Of a stretch of 64,000 nucleotides of DNA, positions 52,832 through 64,000 are shown piece by piece. The notes under the pieces were generated by a model. It had not been told where the DNA came from. It ran no database searches and saw only the letters and a program-made list of their open reading frames with translations. This stretch comes from Thinopyrum elongatum (Eukaryota > Streptophyta > Magnoliopsida > Poales > Poaceae), in NCBI GenBank assembly GCA_011799875.1, contig CM022303.1, forward strand, positions 424,384,483-424,448,482. Direction: 5' to 3'. The position numbers and the translations under genes are program-made. How positions within the stretch are numbered: position 1 is the stretch's first letter; each line of letters begins with the position of its first letter.

Positions 52832-55800
52832 CGCGCTTACGGGTAGAACTTGCGGAGATGCTCAATGTTCCATGAGTTTTGCAACTGAATGCCATCTTTG
52901 GTCTCCAGACGGACTGCGCCAGGTCTGGTGACTCGTACTACCTTCTAAGTGCCTTCCCACTTCGGCGTCAACTTGTTTGCACCCTTGGCAGACTGAACGC
53001 GCCTAAGGACAAGGTCGCCTTCCTCAAAACACCAGGCACGAACCCTGCGACTGTGGTAGCGACGCAGGGCCTGTTGATAGCGTGCGGCACGCATAGCAGC
53101 CTGGAGACGGTTCTCCTCGAGTAGTACAGTGTCGTCACGCCAGTGCTGATCTTGCGCTACTTCATCGTAGGCAAGCACTCGAGGTGACACATAAATGAGT
53201 TCCGTGGAGATAACTGCTTTTGCCCCATAGACTAGGGAGAATGGAGTCTGCCCGATAGCTCGATTTGGTGTCATTCTAAGGGACCAAAGAACCACCGGGA
53301 GCTCATCGATCCACCGCCCGCCGCACTTCTACAGCCTATCAAAAGTTCTCGTCTTAAGTCCTCGCAACACTTCAGCGTTCGCCCTCTCAGCTTGCCCGTT
53401 GCTCCTTGGATGGGCCACAGAGGTGAACGAGATTTTGCTTCTGAGGGCATGAATGTATTGCATGAAGGCGCGAGTCATGAACTGGGTGCCGTTGTCAGTG
53501 ATGATCCGGGCAGGAACTCCGAAGCGGCACACCAATCCTTTCAAGAACTTGATAGCTAACTGAGCAGTCACCTTTCTCACGGGCTCTACTTCCGGCCACT
53601 TTGTAAACTTGTCGATTGCAACGAACAAGAATTCAAAGCCCCCGGCAGCACTGGGGAAATGGCCGAGGATATAGAGCCCCCAGACCAAAAACGGCCATGA
53701 CAAAGGGATTGTCTGAAGAGCTTGGGCAGGCAGGTGGATGTTGTTGGAATGGAACTGGCAGGCTTCACACTTGGTGACAAGCTCGACCGCGTCTTGGAGG
53801 GCGGTGGGCCAGTAGAATCCTTGCCGGAAAGCTTTCCCAACCAACGCCCTTGATCCAATGTGGGAGCCGCACATACCATTGTGTATCTCCACCAGCAGTT
53901 CCTTTCCTCCTTCCTGGCAAATGCACTTCAATTTCACACCGTTGGGCCTCCTTCTGTACAGCGTGTCATCAACAAACTGATACATACTGGCCCTCCGGGC
54001 TACTCTTTCAGCTTCTTCTTGCTCTTCGGGAAGTTCTCCAGTTTGGAGGAAATGGACTATGTGCCGTGCCCAAGGCGGAGCCTATGGCTCGGCAATGAGG
54101 ACTAATGGCACCTCCCCATTCATGAGAGTGCGATCCTCGACCGCGGGGACCGGTGGCCTGGCGGGAGGATGTAGCTCAGCAACCGAAGGGGAGTTGTGCC
54201 TGACAAGCTTTCTGTCGGGATCCTCGAGGGGTTCTACCGGGAGAGGCTTGCCGGAGTCCAGTTTCCTCCTCTTTCTGGCCATTGTTGCCGTGGATATGGA
54301 GGGCTGAGTCAGATGGAGAACAAAAGTTCCTGGTTCCACAGGGAGCTTTTGCGCAGTGCACTTTGACAGATGATCAGCGATGCTGTTTTCCCCACGGGGT
54401 ACATGCCCTGTTTGCAATCCGTCAAAGTGCTCCTCCAACTTTCTCACTTCCTCAACGTATGCCTCCATCAATGGACTTTGGTAATCCTTTTTGACTTGTC
54501 TCACCACAAGTTGTGAATCTCCACGGATGATCATCTTCTTGATCCCCAGTTCTATTGCAATCCTGAGCCCGGCAAGGAGCCCTTCATACTCTGTTGTATT
54601 GTTGGTAGCTTCCTCCCGGGAAAAATGCATCTGGACGATGTACTTCAGGTGCTCTCCGGTGGGAGCAACGAGAAGCACGCCAGCCCCTGCACCTTGTAGG
54701 GAGAAGGCACCATTGAAATACATGATCCATTCTTGGGGTGCTTCCTTTCCGGGGATAACTGTCTCCAATACCTCTTCATCAGGAGCTAGCATCCATTCTG
54801 CAATAAACTCTACCAATGCTCTGCTCTGAATGGTTGATTTGCTCTCAAACTTCAAACCAAAGCTGGATAACTCCAAAGCCCACTCCACTATCCTGCCGGT
54901 AGCCTCAGGGTTTCGGAGTATCCGTTGCAAAGGGAAACGGGTGACAACTGCGATCTCATGGGCTTGGAAGTAGTGGTGCAGTTTCCTTGAGGCCATGATA
55001 AGGCCAAAGATCAATTTTTGCACGTCAGAGTACCTGGATCTAGCCCCCTGCAACAGGGAGCTGATGAAGTATACTGGGCGCTGCACCACTCTCTTCTTTG
55101 CCATGACCAGAGAACTGCTTCCGCTGTTCTGCTCTTGTCTACCTTGATCTGCACCTGACCCTGCCGGGGCGTGTTCACTTTCCTCCCCAGAAGGGACACC
55201 TGCTGCATCTGCTGCTTCATCCACTTCCCTCTGTGCCACCAGTGCTGCGCTAACCACCTGATTAGTTGCCGCCAAATATAGCAGCAACGGCTCTTGAGGT
55301 TTTGGAGCAACCAAAGTGGGCACAGAGGAAAGGTAGGCCTTCAAATCTTGTAGTGCGGCGTCTGCCTCGGGGGTCCACTCCATGGGCCCTGCCTTTTTCA
55401 AAACCTTGAAGAATGGCAAGGCACACTCGGTAGACTTGGAAATGAACCTGCTGAGTGCGGCAACACATCCAGTCAAACGCCTCACGTCCTTGACTGTCTT
55501 GGGTGCTTGAATCTGCTCGATAGCTTTGATCTTGTCGGGGTTGCCCTCTATCCCTCGGTGGGACACAAAGAAGCCAAGTAGCTTGCCGGAAGGAATGCCA
55601 AACACACACTTCTTTGGATTTAGCTTCAAGTTGATCTTGCACAGATTAGCAAACGTCTTTTCCAAATCCTGGACGAGGGTTGATCTATCCTTCGTCTTGA
55701 CCACAATATCGTCCATGTAGGCCTCAATGTTCCTGTGCAACTGTGACTCGAAACCAATCTGGACTGCTCTTGCAAAAGTAGACCCGACGCTCTTCAACCC

Positions 55801-56301
55801 GAAAGGCATCCGCACGAAGCAGTATGTGCCACATGGGGTGATGAACGCGGTCTTCTCTTCGTCTTCCTTGGACATGAAGATCTGATGATATCCAGAGTAG
55901 GCATCCAGGAAGGAAAGCAGGTCGCACCCGGAGGTGGAATCCACAATCTGGTCGATGTGCTGCAAGGGGAATGGGTCCTTCGGGCATGCCTTGTTCAGAT
56001 CTGTAAAATCTATGCACAGCCTCCACTTCCCATTAGCCTTGCGTACCACCACTGGATTTGCTAACCATGTTGGATGTAACACTCCTCTAACCAGACCAGC
56101 TGCCTCAAGTTTCTTGATCTCCTTGGTAATAAACTGCTGCCGCTCCAAAGCTTGCTTCCGGACCTTCTGCTTGACGGGTCGGGCATGTGGGCAGACAGCA
56201 AGGTGGTGCTCGATTACCTTCCTGGGAACACCGGGGATGTCAGATGGTTGCCAGGCAAACACATCGACATTCGCCCGCAGGAAGGTAACGAGCGCGCTTT
56301 C
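52832..56301 (-). pseudogene. Gypsy B pol: reverse transcriptase, RNase H, integrase
   Basis: The frame continues from the amber codon at 56302-56304. RT and RNase H form one open frame of 726 codons (56262-54082), with an intact YMDD box. RNase H has YFNGAFS, where the first catalytic aspartate is now asparagine (codon 54712-54714). Integrase follows after a TAG at 54079-54081. Its first catalytic aspartate is tyrosine (GLYILGHFP, codon 53671-53673), while DNGTQF and RANAEVL remain. Another TAG is at 53326-53328. The C-terminus ends EHLRKFYP at 52832-52870 in the expected place. Most stops fit CAG to TAG. Confidence 0.93.
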
Positions 56302-59222
56302 CTATTTGTCATTGGGGGTGGCGCTGATGGTGAAAGTACCACCGGTGCCAGCCAGCCCTGCCGGGACTTGTTTCACAGCGGGTCCAGAGGCCTTGGATCT
56401 CTTGCTATTGGAACTCTCCGACGAGTCATCAACAGGAGCAGCATACCCCGAAGAGGTACGCTTCCCGGATTCCTTGCCGGCGTTCCTGTTAGCCTCCTTC
56501 TTTCCATTACTTTCCTTGGCAGGGATTGCAGCTTCAGTGGCCTCTGCCGCGACTGCATCCCGGTACATCTTGTCCACGCAAATAATTGCGTCCTTCTCGT
56601 CTGATGGAATGGAAATGATGCCCACCGGCCCTGGCATCTTCAAGGTGTTGTAGGCATAGTGGGATGCCGCCATGAACTTGGCCAAAGCTGGGTGACCAAG
56701 GATTCCATTGTATGTTAGGGGGAGGTCAACCACATCAAACACGATCTTCTCAGTCCGGTAGTTCAACTCTCCCCCAAATGTCACTCGTAACGTGATTTTC
56801 CCCTTAGGACGACTCCTGCCGGGGTTGATCCCTTGAAACGTACCAGTAACTTTGAGCGCTTCTTCTGCTATCTGGAGTTTGTTGATGACCTTTGAAGAAA
56901 TCAGATTCAACCCGGCCCGCCGTCAACCAACATCTTTGTGACTCTGAGATTGCGGATTGTTGGTGATACCAACAACGGCAAGCACCATACCGCGGTGGTG
57001 TGGTCAGGGTGGTCCTCTTCGTCGAAGATGATGGGCGTGCGGGACCACTTGAGCGGCCTTCGAGAGTCTGCCGCTGGCTCCATGACATTGACTTCACGCG
57101 CCCACCGTTTAAGTTGGCGGTGAGAGGAGTGCGAAGATGCACCCCCGTCAATGCACAGGGTGTCAGTGGCTTTCTGGAATTCCTGCTCGCTGGTCTCCTC
57201 CTCATCTTCTCCATCACTCTCATCGTTGCATCCCCCTTCTCACGGCCTTTGGCGGGTTTCCCTTGATTCTGAGGAGCCTTGCCAGGGCGGCTTGCTCCGC
57301 CACCTTGGCCCTTTCCGCCAGCGCCATTCTGACCTTTCTCTTTATCTCGCTTCTCATATTCATCCCTCTGCTTCTTGACAAGCTGCTCAACCTGATGACA
57401 CTCTTGGAGATCGTGGCCCTTGGTCCGATGGATCTTGCAATATGGCCCATCGCCTTTCCCAGCCTTCTCGGCAGCCGCAGCTTCCCGGCAGTCAGTGCAC
57501 ACGGCAACCTCCTTGCCGGGTATCTCAGCCTTGACTTTCTTGCCAGTACTAGGCAGGCCCAATCCCTCAACGGTCATCACTGCCTTATCCTTGCGCCTTT
57601 TGTTGCGCTTCTTGTTCTTCTTCTTTTGATTGGTGGCCTCGTCATCACCTTCTGAATCGATGTCGACGCCATCCTCCTCTCCGAGGAGCTTCCTCCCTTC
57701 CTCAATTCGAGCGCACTTATCCACCAGAGTGTAAAGCTCCTTCATAGTCTTGGGCAATCGAACGTTCATCTTGGAATGTATCCGATGATTGCGCACGTTG
57801 GACTGGAACGCAGCTATCACAGCTGCCGGGTGGATGTCCGAAATATTCCTGTGGACTCTGCTGAATCTCTGCATGTATTTCTGCAGGCTCTCGCCTTCCT
57901 TCTGCGGGAGGAGCTGCAAGTCGCTGGGCCGCCCTGGTTCTTGATGGCCGCCAGTGAAGGTGCCAATGAACTCATGGCACAGGTCAGCCCAGGTCAAAAT
58001 GTAGTTCTCCGGTACGTGCATCAGCCAAGCCCTCTCATTTGGCTTGAGTGCCAAAGGGAAGTAGTTGGTGAATACCTTCTCATCTCTTCCCTCGACAGCT
58101 TGAACAACGATGGTGTAGATGCTCAAGAACTCTGCCGGGTTCAGTCTTCCGTCATACTTCTCTGGTATCTCTGGCTTGAATGTGCGAGTGGACGGCCAAC
58201 AGACTTGCCGTAGCTCGCGGGTGAAGGCAGGGCACCCAGCCTCGAAAGGCAGGTACCCGCCGTCAGTGAGTGCGGGCTCGTCGACGTTGGGGCCATCGCG
58301 CCCGTCGGACTGGCGATGGGCGTCGCGGTGTCGCTCAGCGTCGACACGCGCGCCTTCCCTACGCCTGTCCTCTAGGACTCGCTGTGGGCCTTGACGCGCT
58401 CGAGGGTCGGACGAAGCCATCGAGACGTCATCAGGTTCTTGGTCACGCAGCTCCCACGGCGGCTGCCGCGGAGGGGACTGCATCGTAGGAGTGGCCCCAT
58501 CCGCACGGCCAGTAGCATGGGCTGTTGCCGCTGCCTGGGGAGGCCGTGGCGGGCCAGCCCGCTGCGATCCTCCCACCTCGGCGAAGCCAATCAGACTCTG
58601 AATGGTGGCTCTCCACTCATCCATCTGATCGGCTGCCGGTGGGAATTTCAACAGTAGCTGGGCTCGCGCCATGGCCTCCAAAGCGGTGCTCGACATGGAT
58701 GTCGATGAAGATCGTAACGTTGCCCGGCTCCTGACGGTGCTGGTAGCGGTCGCGCCGTGCTCTCGTCGTCGTGAGCCAGCCGCCTGGACGGCGTGTGGAC
58801 GAGGTGGAGGCGCTCGAGGGCCAGCGGCTCCGTTTGGCGTAGCAGCCGGGTCGGCTCGTTTCGGGGGTGGCGCATGTTCTACGGCCGCTCCCGTGGCGGG
58901 AGTGGTTGGGGAGTTGCGATTCTTCCCAGAGCGAGTACCCCCACTGCAGCTGTGCCATTCGGCCGGACGAGGAGGTGCACATGGAATGATCTCTCCTCCC
59001 GTATCTCGTGGGATGTGGCCGCTGGAATGTAGTTGGTGCTGTCCTTCTCCGGTGCCTCCTGCTCCTGCTTTGGCCACAGGGGAGGTGGTAACGACACCGC
59101 CCGCGCCGACCACGTTCCCCGCAGCGCCCGCACTTCCAGGCGTCCCCGTAGGATGGCGCGTGTGGCGGGGCCTTCGAGGTGGATGGATGAGCTGCGGCAC
59201 CGGGCTTCTTCTTGGGCGCCAT
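56302..59222 (-). pseudogene. Gypsy B gag-protease
   Basis: A gag start equivalent to those of A and C is at 59222 (MAPKKKPGAAAHPSTSK), followed by a frame change before 59110. The long frame to about 57235 has the gag core FLSIYTIVVQAVEGRDEKVF and QRFSRVHRNISDIHPAAVIA, and the knuckle CKIHRTKGHDLQECHQVEQL. A frameshift near 57235 and a one-base loss near 56918, within the retropepsin DGGAG motif, break the protease. The last part has LTYNGILGHPALAKFMAASH and ends NDK at the conserved amber codon. Confidence 0.9.
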
Positions 59223-59301
59223 GGACGATGGAGCCGCTGACGAAGAAGATGGCAGTGAAGATGACGCGCTTCGTGCACTTCTCGGGTTCGCGCAAGCGCA
59301 G

Positions 59302-59320
59302 CCCCCTACCTGGCGCGCCA
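59302..59320 (-). promoter_or_regulatory. Primer binding site of gypsy B
   Basis: Minus strand TGGCGCGCCAGGTAGGGGG, four bases inside the 5' LTR. Confidence 0.75.
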
Positions 59321-59324
59321 AAGA

Positions 59325-60240
59325 TGTCGTGGGAAACCACGGCCACCTATGGGGCCAAGGGCCCCTTTTGGTTCGGCAGGGGGACTGGGCGCATTGCACA
59401 AAGAGCGGAGGAGCACAGCGTAGCACGGCAGAGATCACACACGCAGTTTTTACCCAGGTTCGGGCCGCCGCGAGGCGTAAAACCCTACTCCTGCTTTGGT
59501 GGATTGATGGTGGATGGTGGTGGAAACGCAACGCTCTTGCCCGGCAGGGTTGCCTCGGGGTGAGAGCAGCTAGGTGCGTATGGGTGTACAGGGGTCCGAA
59601 TCCCTTCTATGGTTGCCATGGGCCTCCTTTTATAGAATAAGGGGTCACCACAGTGGCAAATCAGTCATTGTGTACTGATTAGATAGCGAACAGTACTATC
59701 ATCTCTCCTCTGCAGACAGAGCAGTATGCATTAAATGTGCCGCTCAGTGTCACATCATGGCGTGCCCGGCACGCCTTGCCGGGATGTTTGACCACCTTCT
59801 CTCCTGTCTGCATGACACGTCGCAGGACGGGTGTCATCTGAAGGTGATTCCCGTAGGAAGTGGCTGCCATGTGGCAAAAGGCAGCCACTTAGTCATCTTG
59901 GGGCTTGACACCGCATCGATCGGTGACTTGTGTCATCGTGAGGTGGGACGGTGAAGCCTTGGCGGGGTGCTTTGCCTCCGCATGCCCCCAGCAGGCCTGT
60001 CCGGGCGGCCTTGAGGTTTTGCTTCCGGGGCAACCTTGACCTTGCCAGGCTCTCCTGCCCGGCAAGGGAGGTTTTTCCTTAGCGGTGTCTTGCTTCTTGG
60101 CTTGACTTGGTCTTCTCAACTTGCCCTTTGATTTGTCAAAGAGCTTATCTCTTTACCTTGGCCTTGTCTTGGATGTTGCAATCTCGATCTTGGGCCTGTG
60201 CACGGTCTGGGCAATAGACCCAGGGTTTGTTGCACCGACA
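59325..60240 (-). repeat. 5' LTR of gypsy B
   Basis: Plus strand begins TGTCGTGGGAAACCACGG and ends GTTGCACCGACA, then the target duplication TAAAC. TATA box on the minus strand at about 59627-59635. Confidence 0.93.
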
Positions 60241-60245
60241 TAAAC

Positions 60246-61685
60246 ATACAGTCACTCAAGCATTCAATCATATAAGCATTTCGTTTCAGTTGTCTACTAA
60301 CATATGCGTTGAAGTTTTCTTGTTTAACAATAAAGTTATCAAATTCATCCAAGCATTGACTAGCAGATTTAGTATGAGGAATATCACCTTCATCAAAACT
60401 ATAGAGATTTTACCTCTACTACCTGTGTCGGGGTATTAAGACCATGTATTTTTTCAATAGGTGGTAAATTCTTAACATCTTCAGCTTTAATACATTTTTC
60501 TTTTATAGATTTCTTTGCCTCTTACATATCTTCAGGACTAAGAAATAGAATACCTCTCTTCTTCAGAGTTGACTTGGGCGATGGTTCAGGAAGAGTCCAA
60601 TCATCATCATTACTCAATATATTATTCAATAGTTCTTCAGCTTGCTCAACGGTCCGTTCCCTGAAAACACAACCAGCACAGCTATCTAGGTGGTCCCTAG
60701 AAGCACAGGTTGGTCCATTATAAAAGATATCAAGTATTTCATTTTTCTTGAGAGGCTGATCAGGCAAAGCATTAAGTAATTGGAGAATTCTCCCCCAAGC
60801 TTGTGGGAGACTCTCTTCTTCAATTTGCACAAAGTTAAATATTTCCTGTAAAGCAGCTTGTTTCTTATGAGCAGGAAAATATTTTTCAGAGAAGTAATAT
60901 ATCATATCCTGGGGACTATGCACACAACCGGGAGCAAGAGAATTATACCATGTCTTAGCATCACCCTTTAATGAGAAAGGAAACAACTTAAGAATATAGT
61001 AGTAGCGAATTTTTTCCTCATGAGCAAATAGGGTGGCTATATCATTTAGTTTAGTAAGATGTGCCACTACAGTTTCAGTTTCATAACCATGGAAAGGATC
61101 GGATTCAACCAAAGTAATTAACTCAGGATCGATAGAGAATTCATAATCCTTATCAGTAACAAAGATAGGTGAAGTAGCAAACTTAGGATCACATTTCATT
61201 CTGGCATTCAAAGATTTTTCTTTCAACTTGACTAGTAATTTCTTAAGATCATCTCTATCCTTACAAGCAAGAAAGTCCCTAGCTGCCTCTCCATCCATAA
61301 CCCTCAGGTATATCAGGCAATTCATATCTAGGATAGCTAGGTATAATAGGTGTTCCAAAGTTTCCAGTTTCAATAAGTTCATTAGTTTCAGAAATATCAT
61401 CAGTTTCAGCATTCTCAATTTCATTAACCCTAGCAAGTTGTTCATCAAGAAATTCACCCAGTGGCACAGCCTTATCAAGCAAAGTACTGGCATCATCATA
61501 AACATCATTCTAGCAGAAGTAGCATCATCAATTACTTGCGACATATCAGGATTAATAGCAGGTGGTGGTGTCGCAAGCTTACTCTAAACAGAAGGTGAAT
61601 CAAGTGCAGAGCTAGATGGCAGTTCCTTACCTCCCCTCGTCCTAGAGGGAACGATCTTGGTTCTGGTATCTTTCAGATTCTTCAT
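60246..61685 (-). pseudogene. Gag, N-terminal and central part, of element S
   Basis: ATG at 61685 (MKNLKDTRTKIVPSRTRGG); an in-frame TAG is at 61583-61585. The part to about 61290 has VPLGEFLDEQLARVNEIENA and IIPSYPRYELPDIPEGYGW. After a frameshift it continues as MDGEAARDFLACKDRDDLKK and the gag core LKLFPFSLKGDAKTWYNSLA, with FSEKYFPAHKKQAALQEIFN. This is a typical Athila-lineage gag. It continues left of gypsy B at 49894. Confidence 0.88.
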
Positions 61686-61734
61686 AGTGATCAACAGATA
61701 TAAATCCCAAGTGACTCAGCAAATAGAGTGATGC

Positions 61735-61753
61735 TCCCCGGCAACAGCGCCAG
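61735..61753 (-). promoter_or_regulatory. Primer binding site of element S
   Basis: Minus strand TGGCGCTGTTGCCGGGGAG, one base from the tRNA-Asp-type site TGGCGCCGTTGCCGGGGA used by many plant gypsy elements, 11 nt after the LTR. Confidence 0.75.
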
Positions 61754-61764
61754 AAAAAGGCCTT

Positions 61765-63138
61765 GATAACCCACAAGTATAGGGGATCGCAACAGTTTTC
61801 AAGGGTAGAGTATTCAACCCAAATTTATTGATTCGACACAAGGGAGCCAAAGAATATTCGCAAGTATTAGCAGTTGAGTTGTCAATTCAACTACACCTGA
61901 AAGACTTAATATCTGCAGCAAGGTGATCAGTAACAAAGTAGTATGATCGTAACGGTAACAGTGACAATAGTAACAGTAGCAGCAACGAAAGTAACTTAGA
62001 AAAGATCAATATGTGAAAAGCTCGTAGGCTTTGGATCAGCGATGGATAATTTTGTTGGATAATATTCATGCGTGTAGCAGTCAAACCTAGGGCGACACGG
62101 AACTAGCTCCAATTCATCAATGTAATGTAGGCATGTATTCCGTATATAGTCATACGTGCTTATGGAAAAGAACTTGCATGACATCTTTTGTCCTACCCTC
62201 CCGTGGCAGCGGGGTCCATAAGGAAACTAAGGGATATTAAGGCCTCCTTTTAATAGAGAACCGGAACAAAGCATTAGCACGTAGTGAATACATGAACTCC
62301 TCAAACTACGGTAATCACCGGAAAGAATCCCAATTATTATCACCTTGGGGTATGCGGATCATAACTCGTAATAGGTGTGTATAACTTGCAAGATAGGATC
62401 AAGAACACAAATATATTCATGAAAGCATAATAGGTTCAGATCTGAAATCATGGAACTCGGGCCCTATGACAAGCATTAAGCATAGCAAATTCATAGCAAC
62501 ATCAATCTCAGAACATAGTGGATACTAGGGATCAAGCCCTAAAAAACTAATTCGATTTCATGATAAATCTCATCCAACCCATCATCGTCCAGCAAGCCTA
62601 CGAAGAAATTACTCACTCCCAGCGGTGAGCATCATGAAATTGGCGGTGAAGGAAGGTTGATGATGACGACGGTGACGGATTCCACACTCCGGAGCGCCGA
62701 ACGGACTCCAGATCAGCCATCCCGATAAAGAACAGGAGGTGGCGGTGGCTCCGTATCGTAAAACACGATGAATCCTTCTCCCTGATTTTTTTTCTCAGTG
62801 AATAGGTATGTATGGAGTTGGAGTTAGAGTTGCCGGAGGTCCAGGGGCCCCACAAGCCTGGGAGGCACGCCTTGGGGGGTGGGCGTGCCCCGTGAGCTTG
62901 TGGCTCCTGGGTGGCCCCCTCTGGTATATTTTTCCGCCAGTATTTTTTATATATTCAACAAAAATTCTCCGTAAATTTTTAGGTCAATCCAAGAACTTTG
63001 ATTTCTGCACAAAAATAACACCATGGCAATTCTGCTGAAAACAACGTCAGTCCGGGTTAGTCCATTCAAATCAGGCAAATTAGAGTCCAAAACAAGGGCA
63101 AAAGAGTTTGGAAAAGTAGATATGATGGAGACGTATCA
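61765..63138 (-). repeat. 5' LTR of element S
   Basis: Plus strand begins TGATAACCCACAAGTATAGG and ends GGAGACGTATCA, 1374 bp, matching 42407-43776. Confidence 0.88.
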
Positions 63139-63842
63139 TACTCCTAGAATATTACCTTGGGGTGCCATTGGCATCCCCAAGCTTAGGCTCTTTTCAGTCC
63201 TTATTCCTTCATCCATCGTGATCTCACCCAAAACTTGAAAACTTCAATCACACAAAACTTAGCAAAACCTTCGTGAGATCCGTTAGTATAAGAAAACAAT
63301 TCGCTACTTGAAGTACTGTTGTAACCCATTCATATTTTGTTATTGCATTATACCTACTGTATTCTAACTTTACCATGGCTTATACCCCCCCCCGATACAA
63401 TCCATAGATTCATCAAAATAAGCACATAATGCAACGAAAACAGAATCTATCAAAAACATAATAGTCTGTAGAAAACTGAATTAAGCTCATACTTATGTAA
63501 CTCTAAAAATTCTGAAACATTAGGACGACGAGGACAATTTGTATATAAATCATGTGTAAAAATTTCAGAATTTTTTCACGCTCCAGCAAATTTTAACAAT
63601 TCTTCTACTGTACGTGAAACCTTCTGTATTCCAACAGGATCAAGTCAACTATCACCAACATAATCTTAAAGGCTTTACTTGGCACAAACACTAATGAAAA
63701 CATAAAAACACAATCATAACAGTAGCAGAATTATGTAAACACACAAGAACAAAAATAAAAAGAGAAAAATTATTTTATTCATTGGGTTGCCTCCCAACAA
63801 GCACTATTGTTTTACGCCCCTAGCTAGGCATAATGCATAGAT
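63139..63842 (-). mobile_element. Athila-type gypsy host fragment H, right part
   Basis: AT-rich non-coding DNA that continues H after the S insertion. Near 63157-63180 it has the stem-loop TTGGGGTGCC-ATT-GGCATCCCCAA; a related stem-loop GGGGATGC-GCATCCCC is on the other side of S near 42363-42386. Confidence 0.55.
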
Positions 63843-64000
63843 TCAAGTATTGTCTTCTTTGGTTTTTGCTCCATAGGTTGCCCTCATGATTGACTCATAT
63901 GGTGGCTTAATTCTAGTTCTAGGGAAGTGCTCCATACCCTTTCTTAGGGGATACTCAAATTTAATATTCATTTCTTTCATATCAATCACGGCACATATAG
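63843..64000 (-). CDS. C-terminal fragment of an H-element ORF, runs off the right edge
   Basis: The minus strand is open from the window edge to TGA at 63843-63845. It reads KEMNIKFEYPLRKGMEHFPR and then IKPPYESIMRATYGAKTKED. The sequence looks like the tail of a Sabrina/Athila-type ORF. It is too short to assign a domain. Confidence 0.45.
   Translation of the reverse strand, partial: ICAVIDMKEMNIKFEYPLRKGMEHFPRTRIKPPYESIMRATYGAKTKEDNT

Larger units (their letters stand above)
49900..60240 (-). mobile_element. Gypsy element B (Tat lineage), complete with both LTRs
   Basis: 10,341 bp on the minus strand, target duplication TAAAC at 49895-49899 and 60241-60245, LTRs 49900-50815 and 59325-60240 (both 916 bp). 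Sister copy of A. By eye the LTRs differ at about 51 sites (5.6%), mostly transitions, suggesting roughly two million years at 1.3e-8 per site per year, clearly older than C. Confidence 0.95.
42407..63138 (-). mobile_element. Sabrina-like Athila-lineage gypsy S, containing a MULE and gypsy B
   Basis: The LTRs are 42407-43776 and 61765-63138. On the minus strand they start TGATACGTCTCC and end GGGTTATCA, which is typical of the Sabrina/WHAM group. Without the two insertions the element is about 9.5 kb. Order on the minus strand: 5' LTR, primer site, gag, protease, extra ORF, about 2 kb of non-coding DNA, polypurine tract, 3' LTR. No RT, RNase H or integrase is present. Four flanking bases (TACT) match on both sides. 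Lineage is firm from the protease and gag; the family name is from memory. Confidence 0.8.

Overview
The window looks like intergenic DNA of a large-genome grass, most likely Triticeae (wheat, barley, rye or Aegilops). The reasons are Sabrina-type Athila elements, Tat-lineage gypsy elements carrying antisense genes, a copia element with a methionyl-tRNA primer site, MULE foldback elements, and almost no host coding sequence. The names rest on recognised protein motifs and terminal structures read by eye; no database was searched.

Left 9 kb (1-8925): old, low-copy DNA. It begins with the start of a CACTA (En/Spm) transposase gene on the minus strand. Then come a possible UDP-glycosyltransferase relic, a 470-bp Helitron with a clean 3' hairpin, and the only plausible host-type gene (4117-4947), which encodes four 31-residue repeats. 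A MULE with a perfect 9-bp target duplication follows at 7370-8248. Several diverged copies of one repeat family are scattered through this part.

Middle (8926-41435): a minus-strand copia element whose two LTR-like ends lie at 8926-10506 and 34472-40356. Its reverse transcriptase is interrupted by Tat-lineage gypsy 'A' (minus). A is interrupted in gag by a nearly intact Tat-lineage gypsy 'C' (plus, 16094-29473, TSD TTTGG). The left part of A and the rest of the copia pol are gone at a junction near 11254. The copia right LTR is split by a 4.29-kb solo LTR (34501-38789, TSD AGAGG). Beyond the copia lies a gypsy LTR with leader (40357-41435).

Right (41436-64000): an Athila-type host fragment contains a Sabrina-like element 'S' (minus, 42407-63138). 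S has gag, protease and an extra ORF, but no reverse transcriptase or integrase. It carries a foldback MULE (48396-49292, TSD TTTCAACAA) and gypsy 'B' (minus, 49900-60240, TSD TAAAC), a sister copy of A.

The most interesting system is in the Tat-lineage gypsies. Element C carries, antisense between pol and its 3' LTR, a four-exon gene whose splice phases agree exactly through three short introns and which has its own TATA box. In A, B and C the gag-protease and RT frames are the same and are separated by one amber codon in an identical sequence context, which suggests readthrough or splicing. The word CCGGCAAG/CTTGCCGG is strongly over-represented across C in all reading frames, on both strands and in the LTRs. 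Many other ORF breaks can be explained by C-to-T changes.
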